The notes under the pieces were generated by a model that did not search any database, was not told where the DNA came from, and worked only from the letters and a program-made list of their open reading frames with translations. Positions 1 through 7,892 of a DNA stretch of 61,903 bases are shown here, one piece after another. Each line of letters opens with the position of its first letter. Position 1 is the first letter of the stretch. The DNA is from Halobellus captivus. GTDB taxonomy: Archaea; Halobacteriota; Halobacteria; Halobacteriales; Haloferacaceae. Where the stretch lies: contig NZ_VJXQ01000001.1 in the NCBI RefSeq assembly GCF_007655485.1, positions 254,643 to 316,545 of the forward strand, in the 5' to 3' direction. Both the position numbers and the translations under genes were made by a program.

Positions 1-456
1 ATCGCGACCGCGTCGCTGCACGCGGCCGCTCGAATGGCGCAGGTGCCGCGGAGCATCGACGAGGTCGCGCGCGTCTCCCGCGTCGACGAGGACGAGTTCG
101 AGCGGGCCTACCGCTACGTGGTCCGCGAGCTCTCGCTCGAGATCCAGCCCGCGGACCCCGCCGAGTACGTTCCCCGGTTCGCGTCCGATCTCGAGATACC
201 CAAGGAGACCGAACGAACGGCGCGGGAACTCCTCGAGAACGCCAAGCGCAAGAACGTCCACTCCGGGAAGTCGCCCGTCGGCCTCGCCGCCGCCGCGCTC
301 TACGCCTCGGCGCAGTTGACCAACGTAGAGCTGACGCAGGCGGAGGTGAGCGATGTGACGGACATCTCCGAGGTCACCATCCGGAACCGGTATCAGGAAC
401 TACTGGAGGCGTGGGACACGCCGCGCGGCGGCCGAAAGCGGGCTGCAGAAGCCTGA
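1..456 (+). CDS. tfb: Transcription initiation factor IIB (TFB), C-terminal part, 5' end outside window
   Basis: General archaeal transcription factor that bridges TBP on the TATA box and RNA polymerase. The frame is open from base 1, so the gene begins upstream; 151 C-terminal residues are visible. They cover the end of the first cyclin fold (AARMAQVPRSIDEVARVS) and the whole second one (SPVGLAAAALYASAQL followed by a helix-turn-helix ending in EVTIRNRYQELL), which is typical TFB architecture. The N-terminal zinc ribbon and B-finger are not in view. Haloarchaea usually carry several TFB paralogues and I cannot tell which one this is. Confidence 0.93.
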   Translation: MATASLHAAARMAQVPRSIDEVARVSRVDEDEFERAYRYVVRELSLEIQPADPAEYVPRFASDLEIPKETERTARELLENAKRKNVHSGKSPVGLAAAALYASAQLTNVELTQAEVSDVTDISEVTIRNRYQELLEAWDTPRGGRKRAAEA

Positions 457-607
457 ACGGGGGCAACCGCTTCTCGACGTTCTGCGAAACGAAAACCCGA
501 GATCGTCTTCTAGCAGTGCCTTCCGAAGTCACCGTCGAGCGCTGACGCCGACTCGGCCTACTTCTCCGGCATTCTACCACTTTCACGCGGATTCGCTCCA
601 CTTCTCA

Positions 608-654
608 ACGCCGATGTCCGGGCTCTCCCCCTCGACGCCGATGTCCGGGCTCTA
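608..654. repeat. Two-copy tandem repeat, period 27, at the halocyanin stop codon
   Basis: A 19-base unit beginning acgccgatgtccgggctct occurs at 608-626 and again at 635-653, with the distal copy running into the stop codon of the minus-strand halocyanin gene. The rest of the 457-651 spacer shows no gene. Confidence 0.85.
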
Positions 655-1179
655 CTCCTCGACGACCACGACGCCCTTCATTCCGATCGTTTCGTGCGGC
701 GTGCAGTAGTATTTGATTGTCCCCGGCTCCTCGAACGTCTGCGAAAAGGTGTGTCCGGCCTCCTGGACCTGTTCGGACTCGAAGGAGCCGTCCTCGGCGA
801 CGACGTTGTGGAAGCTGCCGCGGCCGTTCCACTCCCAAACGACCGTCGTTCCCAGGGTCACGCGTACGGCGGCTGGTCCGTATCCGAAGTTGCCGCCGTT
901 GGCTTCCGCGCCGACGGTGATCGTGACCTCGTCGCTGTCGGTCTGATCGACGACACCGTCGTAGTTCGAGGTGCCGTCGAGGTAGCCGTCGAACGAAGGC
1001 GGAGAGTCACCGCTAGACCCGTCGGTGCCGCCGTCACCGTTTTCGCTGGTCCCGCCGCTATCGGATTCCCCGTCACCTCCGGTGTCGCCGTTCGACCCGC
1101 CTGCGCAGCCTGCGACGCTCGCCGTGAGTGCTACGGTGCCCGCGAGAACGCGCCGTCGCGTTAGCTTTGTCTGTGACAT
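652..1179 (-). CDS. Halocyanin-type blue copper lipoprotein
   Basis: Membrane-anchored small electron carrier of the plastocyanin/azurin family on the outer face of the membrane. The 175-residue protein starts at 1179 with a twin-arginine signal (TRRRVLAG) and a lipobox ending at Cys25 (SVAGC), then a Gly/Ser/Asp-rich linker of about 45 residues. The copper domain occupies roughly residues 75-175, with all four type-1 ligands visible: His124 (SFHNVV), Cys159, His162 and Met167 (YYCTPHETIGM). An upstream in-frame ATG at 1263 would put 28 residues before the Tat motif and is less likely. Redox partner is not indicated by the neighbours. Confidence 0.93.
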   Translation of the reverse strand: MSQTKLTRRRVLAGTVALTASVAGCAGGSNGDTGGDGESDSGGTSENGDGGTDGSSGDSPPSFDGYLDGTSNYDGVVDQTDSDEVTITVGAEANGGNFGYGPAAVRVTLGTTVVWEWNGRGSFHNVVAEDGSFESEQVQEAGHTFSQTFEEPGTIKYYCTPHETIGMKGVVVVEE

Positions 1180-1336
1180 CACTCGCACTACGGCCTGCGC
1201 ACGTAAGGATGTCACAGTCGTTCCCAGTTCTCGAAAATAGCCGGAACGAGTTCGGCATCTCACCGCTCTCCGGGGTCGATACCGATGCCCGGGGCGTAAC
1301 CCTTACATATTGTGTCGTGGTACCATTCAACACCAA

Positions 1337-1540
1337 ATGGCCGATCTCGATCTTCCCTTTCCAGCGTGTTGCGCCACGTGTCCGCACCGAAACACGTTCA
1401 CGGCGTCGTGCACTCACGAGTTTCGACAGTCGGTGCTACGGGAAGTGCGGGAGGATCGGACCTGCCCGGTCTACGCCGAGGCGAAAACGGAGGCGATGCG
1501 AACGCTCGAAGCATCGATCGATGACGCATCATATGAGTAA
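1337..1540 (+). CDS. Small Cys-rich protein, possible metal-binding peptide
   Basis: 67-residue protein of unknown function. Five cysteines (11, 12, 15, 25, 43) with His17 and His27 are arranged CCxxCPH...CTH...CP, which could bind a metal ion. The start at 1337 (MADLDLPF) is preferred over a GTG at 1310. It lies 16 bases before the TauE-like membrane protein and is likely co-transcribed, so a metal-handling or cytochrome-oxidase assembly role is plausible, but this is inference only. Confidence 0.65.
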   Translation: MADLDLPFPACCATCPHRNTFTASCTHEFRQSVLREVREDRTCPVYAEAKTEAMRTLEASIDDASYE

Positions 1541-1555
1541 CCGCCCTGAACCGAT

Positions 1556-2413
1556 GTGGTTGTCACCGACGGGACGACCGAATGTCATACGACCGTGACG
1601 CTCCCGTCGATCGGTGGGACGGACCCGCTTGCCGCGATCGGTTCGATAGCGGCGTCGAACGTCGAGTTCGGCGTCTTTCTCGTGATCGGGGCGCTCGGCG
1701 GGGCCCACTGTCTCGGGATGTGCGGTCCGCTCGTGAGCGTCTACGCCGACCGGCTCGAAGCCACGGACGACCGCTCCGATGGCGTGTCGGTTCGGCAGAT
1801 CAGACAGCACGCGCTGTTCAACCTCGGACGCGCTGGCGGCTACGCGGTCGTCGGAGCCGCACTCGCCCTCTTGGGCGCGTTGACTCTTGGGACCGTCGAC
1901 ACCGTCGTCACGGTCGGCAACGGGGTCAGAGGGACGATCGGAGTCTTGATCGGCACCCTCATCATCCTCACCGGAGCGTCGTATCTGGGCCGGGGAACGG
2001 GCGGGCCGTTCAGGCTCCCGAGACAGTTCTCGGGGATATTCACCCGAATCAGCACCGCACTGACGAGTCGCGTCGACGCCCTCGTCGGCGACAGTCGAAT
2101 CGTCGGACTGGGAGTCGGTCACGCGTTCCTGCCGTGTCCGATCACGTTTCCGGCCTATCTGTACGCGTTCGCGATCGCCGACCCGCTCCGCGCGGCGGTG
2201 TTGCTCTCGCTGCTCGGCATCGGCACGATTCCGACGCTGTTCGTTTACGGTCTGGCGCTCGGATCGCTGTCGATCGGCCGCCGACGAGCCGTTCATCGGG
2301 TTCTGGGTGCCGCCTTTCTGCTCCTCGGATATCTCCCGCTCGCGCACGGACTGATGCTTCTCGGCGTCCATCTCCCGCATCCGGCGGTTCCGATCTACCA
2401 ACCGCTCGGGTAG
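1556..2413 (+). CDS. Sulfite exporter TauE/SafE-family (UreH/CcoH-like) membrane protein
   Basis: Integral membrane protein of about 285 residues with around six hydrophobic segments. The first carries GALGGAHCLGMCGPL (Cys52, Cys56), the hallmark of the bacterial and archaeal DsbD/UreH-like transmembrane family linked to heavy-metal or copper handling; a second conserved stretch reads GHAFLPCPITFP in the middle. A GTG at 1556 is the only start giving a sensible N terminus, though the first about 35 residues are not hydrophobic and the true start may be later. It sits between a Cys-rich peptide and a stand-alone metal-binding domain, a setting typical for copper delivery to oxidases. Confidence 0.8.
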   Translation: MVVTDGTTECHTTVTLPSIGGTDPLAAIGSIAASNVEFGVFLVIGALGGAHCLGMCGPLVSVYADRLEATDDRSDGVSVRQIRQHALFNLGRAGGYAVVGAALALLGALTLGTVDTVVTVGNGVRGTIGVLIGTLIILTGASYLGRGTGGPFRLPRQFSGIFTRISTALTSRVDALVGDSRIVGLGVGHAFLPCPITFPAYLYAFAIADPLRAAVLLSLLGIGTIPTLFVYGLALGSLSIGRRRAVHRVLGAAFLLLGYLPLAHGLMLLGVHLPHPAVPIYQPLG

Positions 2414-2467
2414 CGTCGGCGCGAACCAGCACAGCCAACCAACCGAGTGCAGCGAAACGATGATCGA

Positions 2468-2692
2468 ATGAACGCCCCTCGCGACGATCGGGACGAAGGT
2501 ACTGATCGCGACGAGCACGTCGAACGCGATGGGTCGATCGATCGCGACAGTTGTGCGCACTGCGGACTGCCGACGCCGACGCCGCCAGTCACGGATGAAG
2601 GCATCGACGGCTCGTACTGTTGTCGGGGCTGTCTGGCGGTCGCCCGCGCGCTCGGGTCTGCCGACTTCGACACGCACTCCGCGTCGGAGTGA
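2468..2692 (+). CDS. Stand-alone metal-binding domain resembling the N terminus of heavy-metal P-type ATPases
   Basis: 74-residue acidic protein. Residues 29-60 read CAHCGLPTPTPP...YCCRGCLAVA, matching the putative metal-binding domain that precedes the HMA and ATPase domains of copper-transporting P-type ATPases (CcoI/FixI group). Here the frame ends 14 residues later and no ATPase follows; the next gene is an unrelated UspA. It could be a true stand-alone metallochaperone or the remnant of a lost ATPase. ATG at 2468 is preferred over GTG at 2447. It follows the TauE-like gene by 54 bases. Confidence 0.65.
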   Translation: MNAPRDDRDEGTDRDEHVERDGSIDRDSCAHCGLPTPTPPVTDEGIDGSYCCRGCLAVARALGSADFDTHSASE

Positions 2693-2765
2693 CCTGAATT
2701 GAGTTGACGCGGGCGAGTGAGATTCGGGTACGGATTTTTTCTCGTTCCCCCGCGAACGCTTCGAT

Positions 2766-3620
2766 ATGACCAACCCCCCCGGCGTCGACCTCGACCGAGT
2801 CCTGGTTCCGATCGACGGCAGCGACGGCGCGTCCGCCGCGCTCGATCACGCGATTTCGATCGCGGCGGCGACTGATGCAGAGATTCTGCTCCTCGCCGTC
2901 GTCGATCCCTACGGCCTCTCGACCGTCACGGAGCGCAAAGAAGTCGAAGCAGAGCTCGAAGACCTGGTCACCGACGCGGCGGCGCGCGTGCAGGACGCGG
3001 GCGTCGACGTCAGTACCGCCGTCGAGGCGGGGTTCCCGCACGAGGAGATTCTCCACGTGGTCGAGGACCACGCGGTCGATCTGATCGCGATGGGAACGCA
3101 CGGACGGCGGGGGCTCGGGCGGTTCGTTCTCGGCAGCGTCGCCGAGAAGGTCGTCCGCCTCTCGCCGGTTCCGGTGCTCACCGTGCGGACGGAAGCGACG
3201 GGTCAACGGCCCTACCGCGACATCGTCATACCGACTGACGGGAGCGACGCCGCAGCGCCCGCCGAGCGCTGGGGCGTCGACCTGGCCGAGGAGTTCGGGG
3301 CGGAACTCCACGCGCTCTCGGTCGTCCCCGAGGGCCCCGTTCGATCGAGTGAAACCGTCGACGCCTACGAGGAGATGGCCCGGGCGGCGCTCGACCGCGT
3401 CGCGGCGCGCGGCGCTTCGTTCGCCGTCGACGTCTCGGAAACGATCGAGTACGGCGTCCCCCACCGCGTGATCGTCGACCGCTGCAAAGACACCGACGCG
3501 GATCTCGTCGTGCTCGGCACGCACGGTCGAACGGGCGTCGAGCGCTTCGTCCTCGGGAGCGTCGCCGAGAAGGTCGTTCGCCTCTCGGAGACGCCGGTGC
3601 TCGTCGTGCCGTCGGAGTGA
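2766..3620 (+). CDS. Tandem universal stress protein (two UspA domains)
   Basis: Cytoplasmic nucleotide-binding stress protein of 284 residues made of two Usp domains (about 8-145 and 148-284). Each ends in the ATP-binding signature G-2x-G-9x-G-S: GTHGRRGLGRFVLGS in the first and GTHGRTGVERFVLGS in the second, each followed by VAEKVVRLS. The N-terminal DRVLVPIDGSDGA strand is also typical. Both halves retain the ATP-type signature, so neither looks degenerate. A T-run at 2736-2741 just upstream may end the preceding transcript. Confidence 0.93.
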   Translation: MTNPPGVDLDRVLVPIDGSDGASAALDHAISIAAATDAEILLLAVVDPYGLSTVTERKEVEAELEDLVTDAAARVQDAGVDVSTAVEAGFPHEEILHVVEDHAVDLIAMGTHGRRGLGRFVLGSVAEKVVRLSPVPVLTVRTEATGQRPYRDIVIPTDGSDAAAPAERWGVDLAEEFGAELHALSVVPEGPVRSSETVDAYEEMARAALDRVAARGASFAVDVSETIEYGVPHRVIVDRCKDTDADLVVLGTHGRTGVERFVLGSVAEKVVRLSETPVLVVPSE

Positions 3621-3701
3621 TCGCCCCGATATGAACGCGTGAGGACGCGGCGCGCGACGCCGAAACGTCACGCTTACTCGCGTCGCTTGCGAGGAGCAGA
3701 T

Positions 3702-4694
3702 ATGACCGTTCCCTGCGTCCGCGTGCCGACCAGCGAGGGGGAGGAGACACGCACGGCGCTGGCCGAGCGCGACCTCCTCGACCAGACGCACGAGATCACG
3801 GTCGAGTCGGGAACGCTGTACATTCCCGTGACCGACCGGACCGCAGTTCCCACCGCGTACGACGTCGTCGAGCGCGACGCCCCCGCCCGGACGACGCAGA
3901 CGACGCCCGCGGAGATCCTCGGGTTCGAGCCCTCCTACGAACGCCTCGGCGACGTCGTCATCCTCGACGAGGACGATCCGGAGAGAGCGCGCCGAATCGC
4001 CGACGCGATCGTCGAGTCGGACCTCCGCGCGCGGACGGTGGTCAACCGCGCCTCGAAAGTGAAAGGCGAACTCCGCGTCCGCGAGTGGGACGTCCTCGTG
4101 GGCGATTCGACGGAGACCGTGCATCGGGAATACGGCTACGAGTTCGCGCTCGACATCGCGGAGGTGTACTTCTCGCCGCGTCTCGCCACCGAGCGCCACC
4201 GCGTGATCTCGCAAGTCGACGCGGGCGAACGCGTCGTCGATATGTTCGCGGGCGTCGGGCCCTTTGCGGTCCCGATGGCCGGGCGCGGCGCGGCGGTCGT
4301 CGGCTGCGACCTCAACCCCGCGGCGATCGAGTACCTCCGCGAAAACGCCCGGCGAAACGGCGTCGAAGAGCGAGTGACCGCGATTCAAGGCGACGTCCGC
4401 GACCTCGCCGACGACTACGCGGGGTGGGCGGATCGGTTGGTGATGAACCTCCCGCACAGCGCCGGTGAGTTCCTCGAGACGGCCGTCGAACTCGCGAGCG
4501 AGGAGTGCGTCGTCCACTACTACGACATCCAGCACGAGGACGACCCGTTCGGTCCGGGCGAGCGCGCGATTCGCGGGGCCGTCGCCGAGAGCGACGTCGA
4601 CTACGAGGTGCGCGTCGAAACCGAACGACTCGTCCGCTCGTACGCCCCGCACGAGTACAACGTCTGTCTCGACGTCCGCCTCACTGCGCGTTGA
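3702..4694 (+). CDS. trm5: tRNA (guanine-37 N1) methyltransferase, Trm5 family
   Basis: Methylates G37 next to the anticodon in tRNA using S-adenosylmethionine. The 330-residue protein has the Trm5 arrangement: a small N-terminal domain, a middle domain with GFEPSYERLGDVVIL, and a class I methyltransferase core with VVDMFAGVGPFAVPMA (motif I) and the catalytic-site motif MNLPHSA. ATG at 3702 fits the family start (MTVPCVRV); the frame extends 63 bases further upstream without similarity. It may be Trm5a- or Trm5b-like; I did not separate these. The tRNA-Thr gene follows 52 bases downstream. Confidence 0.9.
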   Translation: MTVPCVRVPTSEGEETRTALAERDLLDQTHEITVESGTLYIPVTDRTAVPTAYDVVERDAPARTTQTTPAEILGFEPSYERLGDVVILDEDDPERARRIADAIVESDLRARTVVNRASKVKGELRVREWDVLVGDSTETVHREYGYEFALDIAEVYFSPRLATERHRVISQVDAGERVVDMFAGVGPFAVPMAGRGAAVVGCDLNPAAIEYLRENARRNGVEERVTAIQGDVRDLADDYAGWADRLVMNLPHSAGEFLETAVELASEECVVHYYDIQHEDDPFGPGERAIRGAVAESDVDYEVRVETERLVRSYAPHEYNVCLDVRLTAR

Positions 4695-4746
4695 TTCGGA
4701 AGCCTTTTCTTATTCATCGCAGTACGGACGAGTGCGTCACAACGGC

Positions 4747-4819
4747 GCCGGTGTAGCTCAGCTGGCAGAGCGATTCCTTCGTAAGGAATAGGCCGAGGGT
4801 TCAAATCCCTCCACCGGCT
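4747..4819 (+). tRNA. tRNA-Thr (anticodon CGU)
   Basis: Folds as a complete 73-nt cloverleaf: 7-bp acceptor GCCGGTG/CACCGGC, D stem GCTC/GAGC, anticodon stem ATTCC/GGAAT enclosing the loop TTCGTAA (anticodon CGT), 5-nt variable loop, T stem GAGGG/CCCTC with loop TTCAAAT, discriminator T. No intron is seen and CCA is not encoded. An AT-rich stretch at 4703-4716 (ttttcttatt) is a plausible TATA element. Confidence 0.95.
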
Positions 4820-4894
4820 CTTTCTGCCGAACAAAGTGAGGCTGAAGAGCTTCGTAGAGGGATTTGACTAAGCAAGCGAGAAGTGAGCGACCGC

Positions 4895-4928
4895 GGTTCA
4901 AATCCCGTAAACAGGCTACCTGCCGAAC
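4895..4928 (+). repeat. Decayed copy of the tRNA-Thr 3' end and its flank (possible att scar)
   Basis: The segment ggttcaaatccc...ggct...tgccgaac repeats the tRNA T-arm/3' end plus downstream flank found at 4798-4832, with mismatches in the acceptor part. In addition 4857-4867 (gagggatttga) is an exact inverted copy of T-arm bases. This 4820-5016 spacer holds no gene. The pattern fits a leftover attachment site of an element that integrated at the tRNA, or a tRNA pseudogene. Confidence 0.6.
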
Positions 4929-5016
4929 CCTGGCCTTCGAGGCGCTGCACCGAAGCCAACTGAGTCTATCTCTGTTAGTACTTATGATGGCCTGAATCGA
5001 TCCGGAAGCTCCGCCG

Positions 5017-6432
5017 TCAGTTCGCCCAGGTCGTCGGCTGCGGTGGCAGCTCCACCGTGACGACGTTACCTCGGGTTTCTCCGTGATCGAAGTGCAACAA
5101 CCCACCGGACTGCATCACGACGAGGTGGACGAACCAGAGCCCGAACCCTGTCGAGTGGTACGTCGAATGGACGAGGCGGTCGTTCGAGAACGACCGGTAC
5201 TCCATCTCCGGAATTAGCGGGCCGTCATCGCTGATCTGAATAGTCACCCTCGATTCGGTGGCCTGGACGGCGATATCGACTCGCGGCTCCCGCCTGTCGT
5301 TGTGTTCGATCGCGTTCTCGACTAGTTCCCGGAGCGCAAGTTTGAGTGCGGGCATTGCCGACACGGTCACGCGCTCGGGGAGGTCGGACGTGATCGTCGC
5401 TGCAGGATACGCGTCGCTGTGCTCTCGAACGATGGATTCGAGGATGGCTACCACGTCGACGGCCTCCGTAGACTGTGGTGTGGTCAGTTGATCGACTATC
5501 AGATGGTGATTGTCGAAGATGGAGAGCAGCCGATCGATGGCAGTCTCGATACGTCCCACCGCGGACGGGTCCTGCGCTGAAATGGAGTCGTTGACCATCT
5601 CTACTGTGCCGTGAATGATGTTCAACTGGTTCCGAAAGTTGTGTTTCAGGAGATAGTCCACCGCGCGCAGGTGTTGCTCGCGAGCCTTCCGCTCGGAGAT
5701 GTCGCGCCCGATCCCGACCAGTCCGACTACCTCCCCATCCTCCAGGAGTCGTCGCTTGCGGAACTCGAACGGGATCTCGGTCCCCCGTTTCGTGACGACA
5801 GTCGCTTCGACGGAGTCTCCGCCTTCGGCCAGCGCCGTCGCGATCGAGTCCGAGATCCGATCGGTGTGCGACTCGACGAAGAAGTCCTCGATATCCATCG
5901 TCCGGACCTCCTCCTCGTCGTATCCCGAGACTTCGAGAAGCGAGTCGTTCCACCGGTTCAGCTCTCCGCCGGGAGTGATGTAGTAGAAGACGTCCGGGAG
6001 CGTATTCAGTGCGTCATCGACAAACTGGCGCTGCTTTTCGAGTTCCTCGTACGTGTTCTGCAGTTCCGTGACGTCGACGACCACCGCCTGCCCGATATTT
6101 CTCCCGCGATAGCGGCCGGGAGCGGTGGAGACCTGAATACGCCGCGTCTCACCGTCATCACGCTGTAACTGCATCGGAGTCGGGCCCGACGAGGTCTCAT
6201 TCTCGACTACGTCGACGAGCTCCTGTTTTGCCGTGTAGTGATCGTCCGAGATGATGAACTCGAAGATGGAGCGGCCGATCAGTTGCTCTCTGGACTCGAG
6301 CCCCAAGAGTTCGACAACTGCGTCGTTTCCCCAGATGATCGTTCCGGACTCGTCGAAGAGGTTTATCGGCGCGGGCGACGCGCTGATCAACCGCCGATAG
6401 TTACTCGCCTCTCCGTTCTCTTCGTCGACCAT
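5017..6432 (-). CDS. PAS-PAS sensor histidine kinase
   Basis: Soluble 471-residue sensor kinase with no transmembrane segment. Residues about 8-125 and 137-250 are two PAS domains (the second ends in GIGRDISERK), a short coiled region follows, then the kinase core: H-box LLKHNFRNQLNIIHG with His264, N-box LRELVENAIEHND with Asn373, and a G-box SDDGP / GFGLWFVHL at 401-437. The ATPase lid is compact, as in many haloarchaeal kinases. No response regulator lies beside it, so it is an orphan and its signal is unknown. It faces the tRNA-Thr gene tail to tail. Confidence 0.92.
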   Translation of the reverse strand: MVDEENGEASNYRRLISASPAPINLFDESGTIIWGNDAVVELLGLESREQLIGRSIFEFIISDDHYTAKQELVDVVENETSSGPTPMQLQRDDGETRRIQVSTAPGRYRGRNIGQAVVVDVTELQNTYEELEKQRQFVDDALNTLPDVFYYITPGGELNRWNDSLLEVSGYDEEEVRTMDIEDFFVESHTDRISDSIATALAEGGDSVEATVVTKRGTEIPFEFRKRRLLEDGEVVGLVGIGRDISERKAREQHLRAVDYLLKHNFRNQLNIIHGTVEMVNDSISAQDPSAVGRIETAIDRLLSIFDNHHLIVDQLTTPQSTEAVDVVAILESIVREHSDAYPAATITSDLPERVTVSAMPALKLALRELVENAIEHNDRREPRVDIAVQATESRVTIQISDDGPLIPEMEYRSFSNDRLVHSTYHSTGFGLWFVHLVVMQSGGLLHFDHGETRGNVVTVELPPQPTTWAN

Positions 6433-6579
6433 TGTGGGTGTTGTGGATACGATTGGTTCTTGGGGACTGGGAGGGGACCGCGCGTGTTACCAAGTGGAAA
6501 TTTCCTCTGCACTATAATTTCGACGCCATATAAACATTCGTCAGCATACCTACATCGTATTTACCGTGGTGTGCGTCCA

Positions 6580-7200
6580 TCACGATCGCACTTCCAAGTC
6601 ACCGCGCCGTTCCCGGTGCATCACGTCCCCGGCGAACATCCGAAGTTTCGAGACGAGCTCCGCCTCGGTTTCGTAGGTGGCGAGTCGCACGTCCCACCGC
6701 ACCCGTGCGGATCGGATCATCGCACTCGTGACGTTGTCTTCGTGGACGAAAATCAGTCGATCGCTGTGCGTCTCCGCAAGCGCTTCGAGGATGCTTCCGG
6801 CCTCTTCGCCGATGCCGAAATTGTGTCCGAGAAACGGCACCACGAACGCCGTCGCGTTGCTGCACCGCGTGAACTCCACGCTTTGGGTGGCCGCATCGAT
6901 GGTATCGATATCAACATCGACGTCGAGGGCCAGGAACGCGTTGATTCCCGGCGTGACTCGGAGCTCACCCTGCACCCGTCGTAAGAGCGCCTGTGATGCA
7001 TCGATTTGGTCTTTGCTCTGAAAGAGTCGCCGTAACGGGCCCGGCAGATCGTCCACGTCGATGTCGCGCCGCTCCGATTCGCTGAGAACGTAGTTGAGAT
7101 TGAACGATTTGTACGGTCCCATCAGATAGAAGAGAAACCGATCGTACGGCACGCGGCCCAATCGTTCGACGATCAGGTCGCGCGTTATCTCGACCGTCAT
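6580..7200 (-). CDS. Haloarchaeal protein of unknown function, deoxyribosyltransferase/TIR-like fold suspected (resembles DUF7509)
   Basis: 206 residues, no signal or membrane segment. An N-terminal beta strand ends in LMGPY (26-30); the middle has a strand FLALDV, then SVEFTRCSNATAFVVPFLGHNFGIGEEAGSILEAL split over 107-141, followed by RLIFVHED. The order GPY - D..E - 'C(s)xAxxxVPF' - GxGxE.GSIxEA resembles nucleoside 2-deoxyribosyltransferase and TIR-like NAD hydrolases, where a Glu in the last block (Glu132 or Glu133) is catalytic. This is pattern-level similarity, not proof. It is transcribed divergently from a winged-helix regulator 97 bases away, suggesting a regulated pair. Confidence 0.55.
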   Translation of the reverse strand: MTVEITRDLIVERLGRVPYDRFLFYLMGPYKSFNLNYVLSESERRDIDVDDLPGPLRRLFQSKDQIDASQALLRRVQGELRVTPGINAFLALDVDVDIDTIDAATQSVEFTRCSNATAFVVPFLGHNFGIGEEAGSILEALAETHSDRLIFVHEDNVTSAMIRSARVRWDVRLATYETEAELVSKLRMFAGDVMHRERRGDLEVRS

Positions 7201-7297
7201 AGGCGATTATCCGCCCAGTAGTATATAAAAAAACGGGTTTTTGAGAAGTCTCGGCTTGAGAAACCTTAAGCACTGCATACGTCTATGGAAGCATAGG
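7201..7297. promoter_or_regulatory. Divergent promoter region of the unknown/wHTH pair
   Basis: 97-base AT-rich spacer between two genes that start on opposite strands. It contains tatataaaaaaac at 7220-7232 and an imperfect inverted repeat gagaagtctcggcttgagaaacc around 7244-7264. TATA elements for both directions and an operator for the winged-helix protein would have to lie here; I cannot assign exact sites. Confidence 0.45.
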
Positions 7298-7711
7298 ATG
7301 GCGACGAACGACACGCAGGTCGTCGGCGGGGAGTTCCCCGAGGACCCGGCGGACCTCCTCCCGGACCGGAGCGTCCTCACGCTCGATGAGTACCTCGCGA
7401 TGCAGGCCGCCGTGGGACACCGGACCCGCTATGAGATCGTCTATCGCCTCATCTACAACGGGGAGATGAGCCCCACGGAGTTGGAAGAGGCGATCGAGAT
7501 CGACGACAGCACGCTCCACTATCATCTCAACAAACTCGTCGACGTGGGCCTCATCGAAAAGCGCCAGCGGACCGAACGCGGGCAGGACGGCCTGCACACG
7601 TACTACCGAGCGACGGTGTTCGGCGAAGTGACGCTCACCGAGGGCGTCAGCGCGTTGATCCGGGGCGAACGAGACTTCGCGGCGATGTACGACAGTTCGA
7701 CCGACCGCTGA
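7298..7711 (+). CDS. Winged-helix transcriptional regulator (ArsR-like)
   Basis: 137-residue DNA-binding protein. A winged helix spans about residues 30-110: helix LAMQAAVGHRTRYEIVYRLI, then MSPTELEEAI (helix 2), DSTLHYHLNKLVDVGLIEK (recognition helix) and a wing TYYRATVFGEVTL. This is the ArsR/HTH_20-type fold common in haloarchaea. No effector domain or metal-binding Cys pair is seen. ATG at 7298 gives the natural start; the frame continues 57 bases upstream into the spacer. It probably controls itself and the divergent gene ending at 6580. Confidence 0.85.
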   Translation: MATNDTQVVGGEFPEDPADLLPDRSVLTLDEYLAMQAAVGHRTRYEIVYRLIYNGEMSPTELEEAIEIDDSTLHYHLNKLVDVGLIEKRQRTERGQDGLHTYYRATVFGEVTLTEGVSALIRGERDFAAMYDSSTDR

Positions 7712-7892
7712 TCACGCTCCGGCGTCGCCAACAGATGCTGCTTCGTGAGGAGTGAAACTGCCTGGAACGGTACGGAAAGACATCGGCCCCCCGCTCTCGA
7801 TTATCCCTCGACGCATTCGGGTGAAATTTCACAAGGCGCGCGAGGGTCGCCCGAGAGTCGAGCGTCCACAAGTGAGCGTCCACAGACCAGTG

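Noticed and set aside
2589-4652. 687-codon open frame on the minus strand
   Set aside because: It is the antisense shadow of UspA and Trm5 genes; composition (Arg/Asp/Val-rich, no motifs) is typical for high-GC shadow frames.
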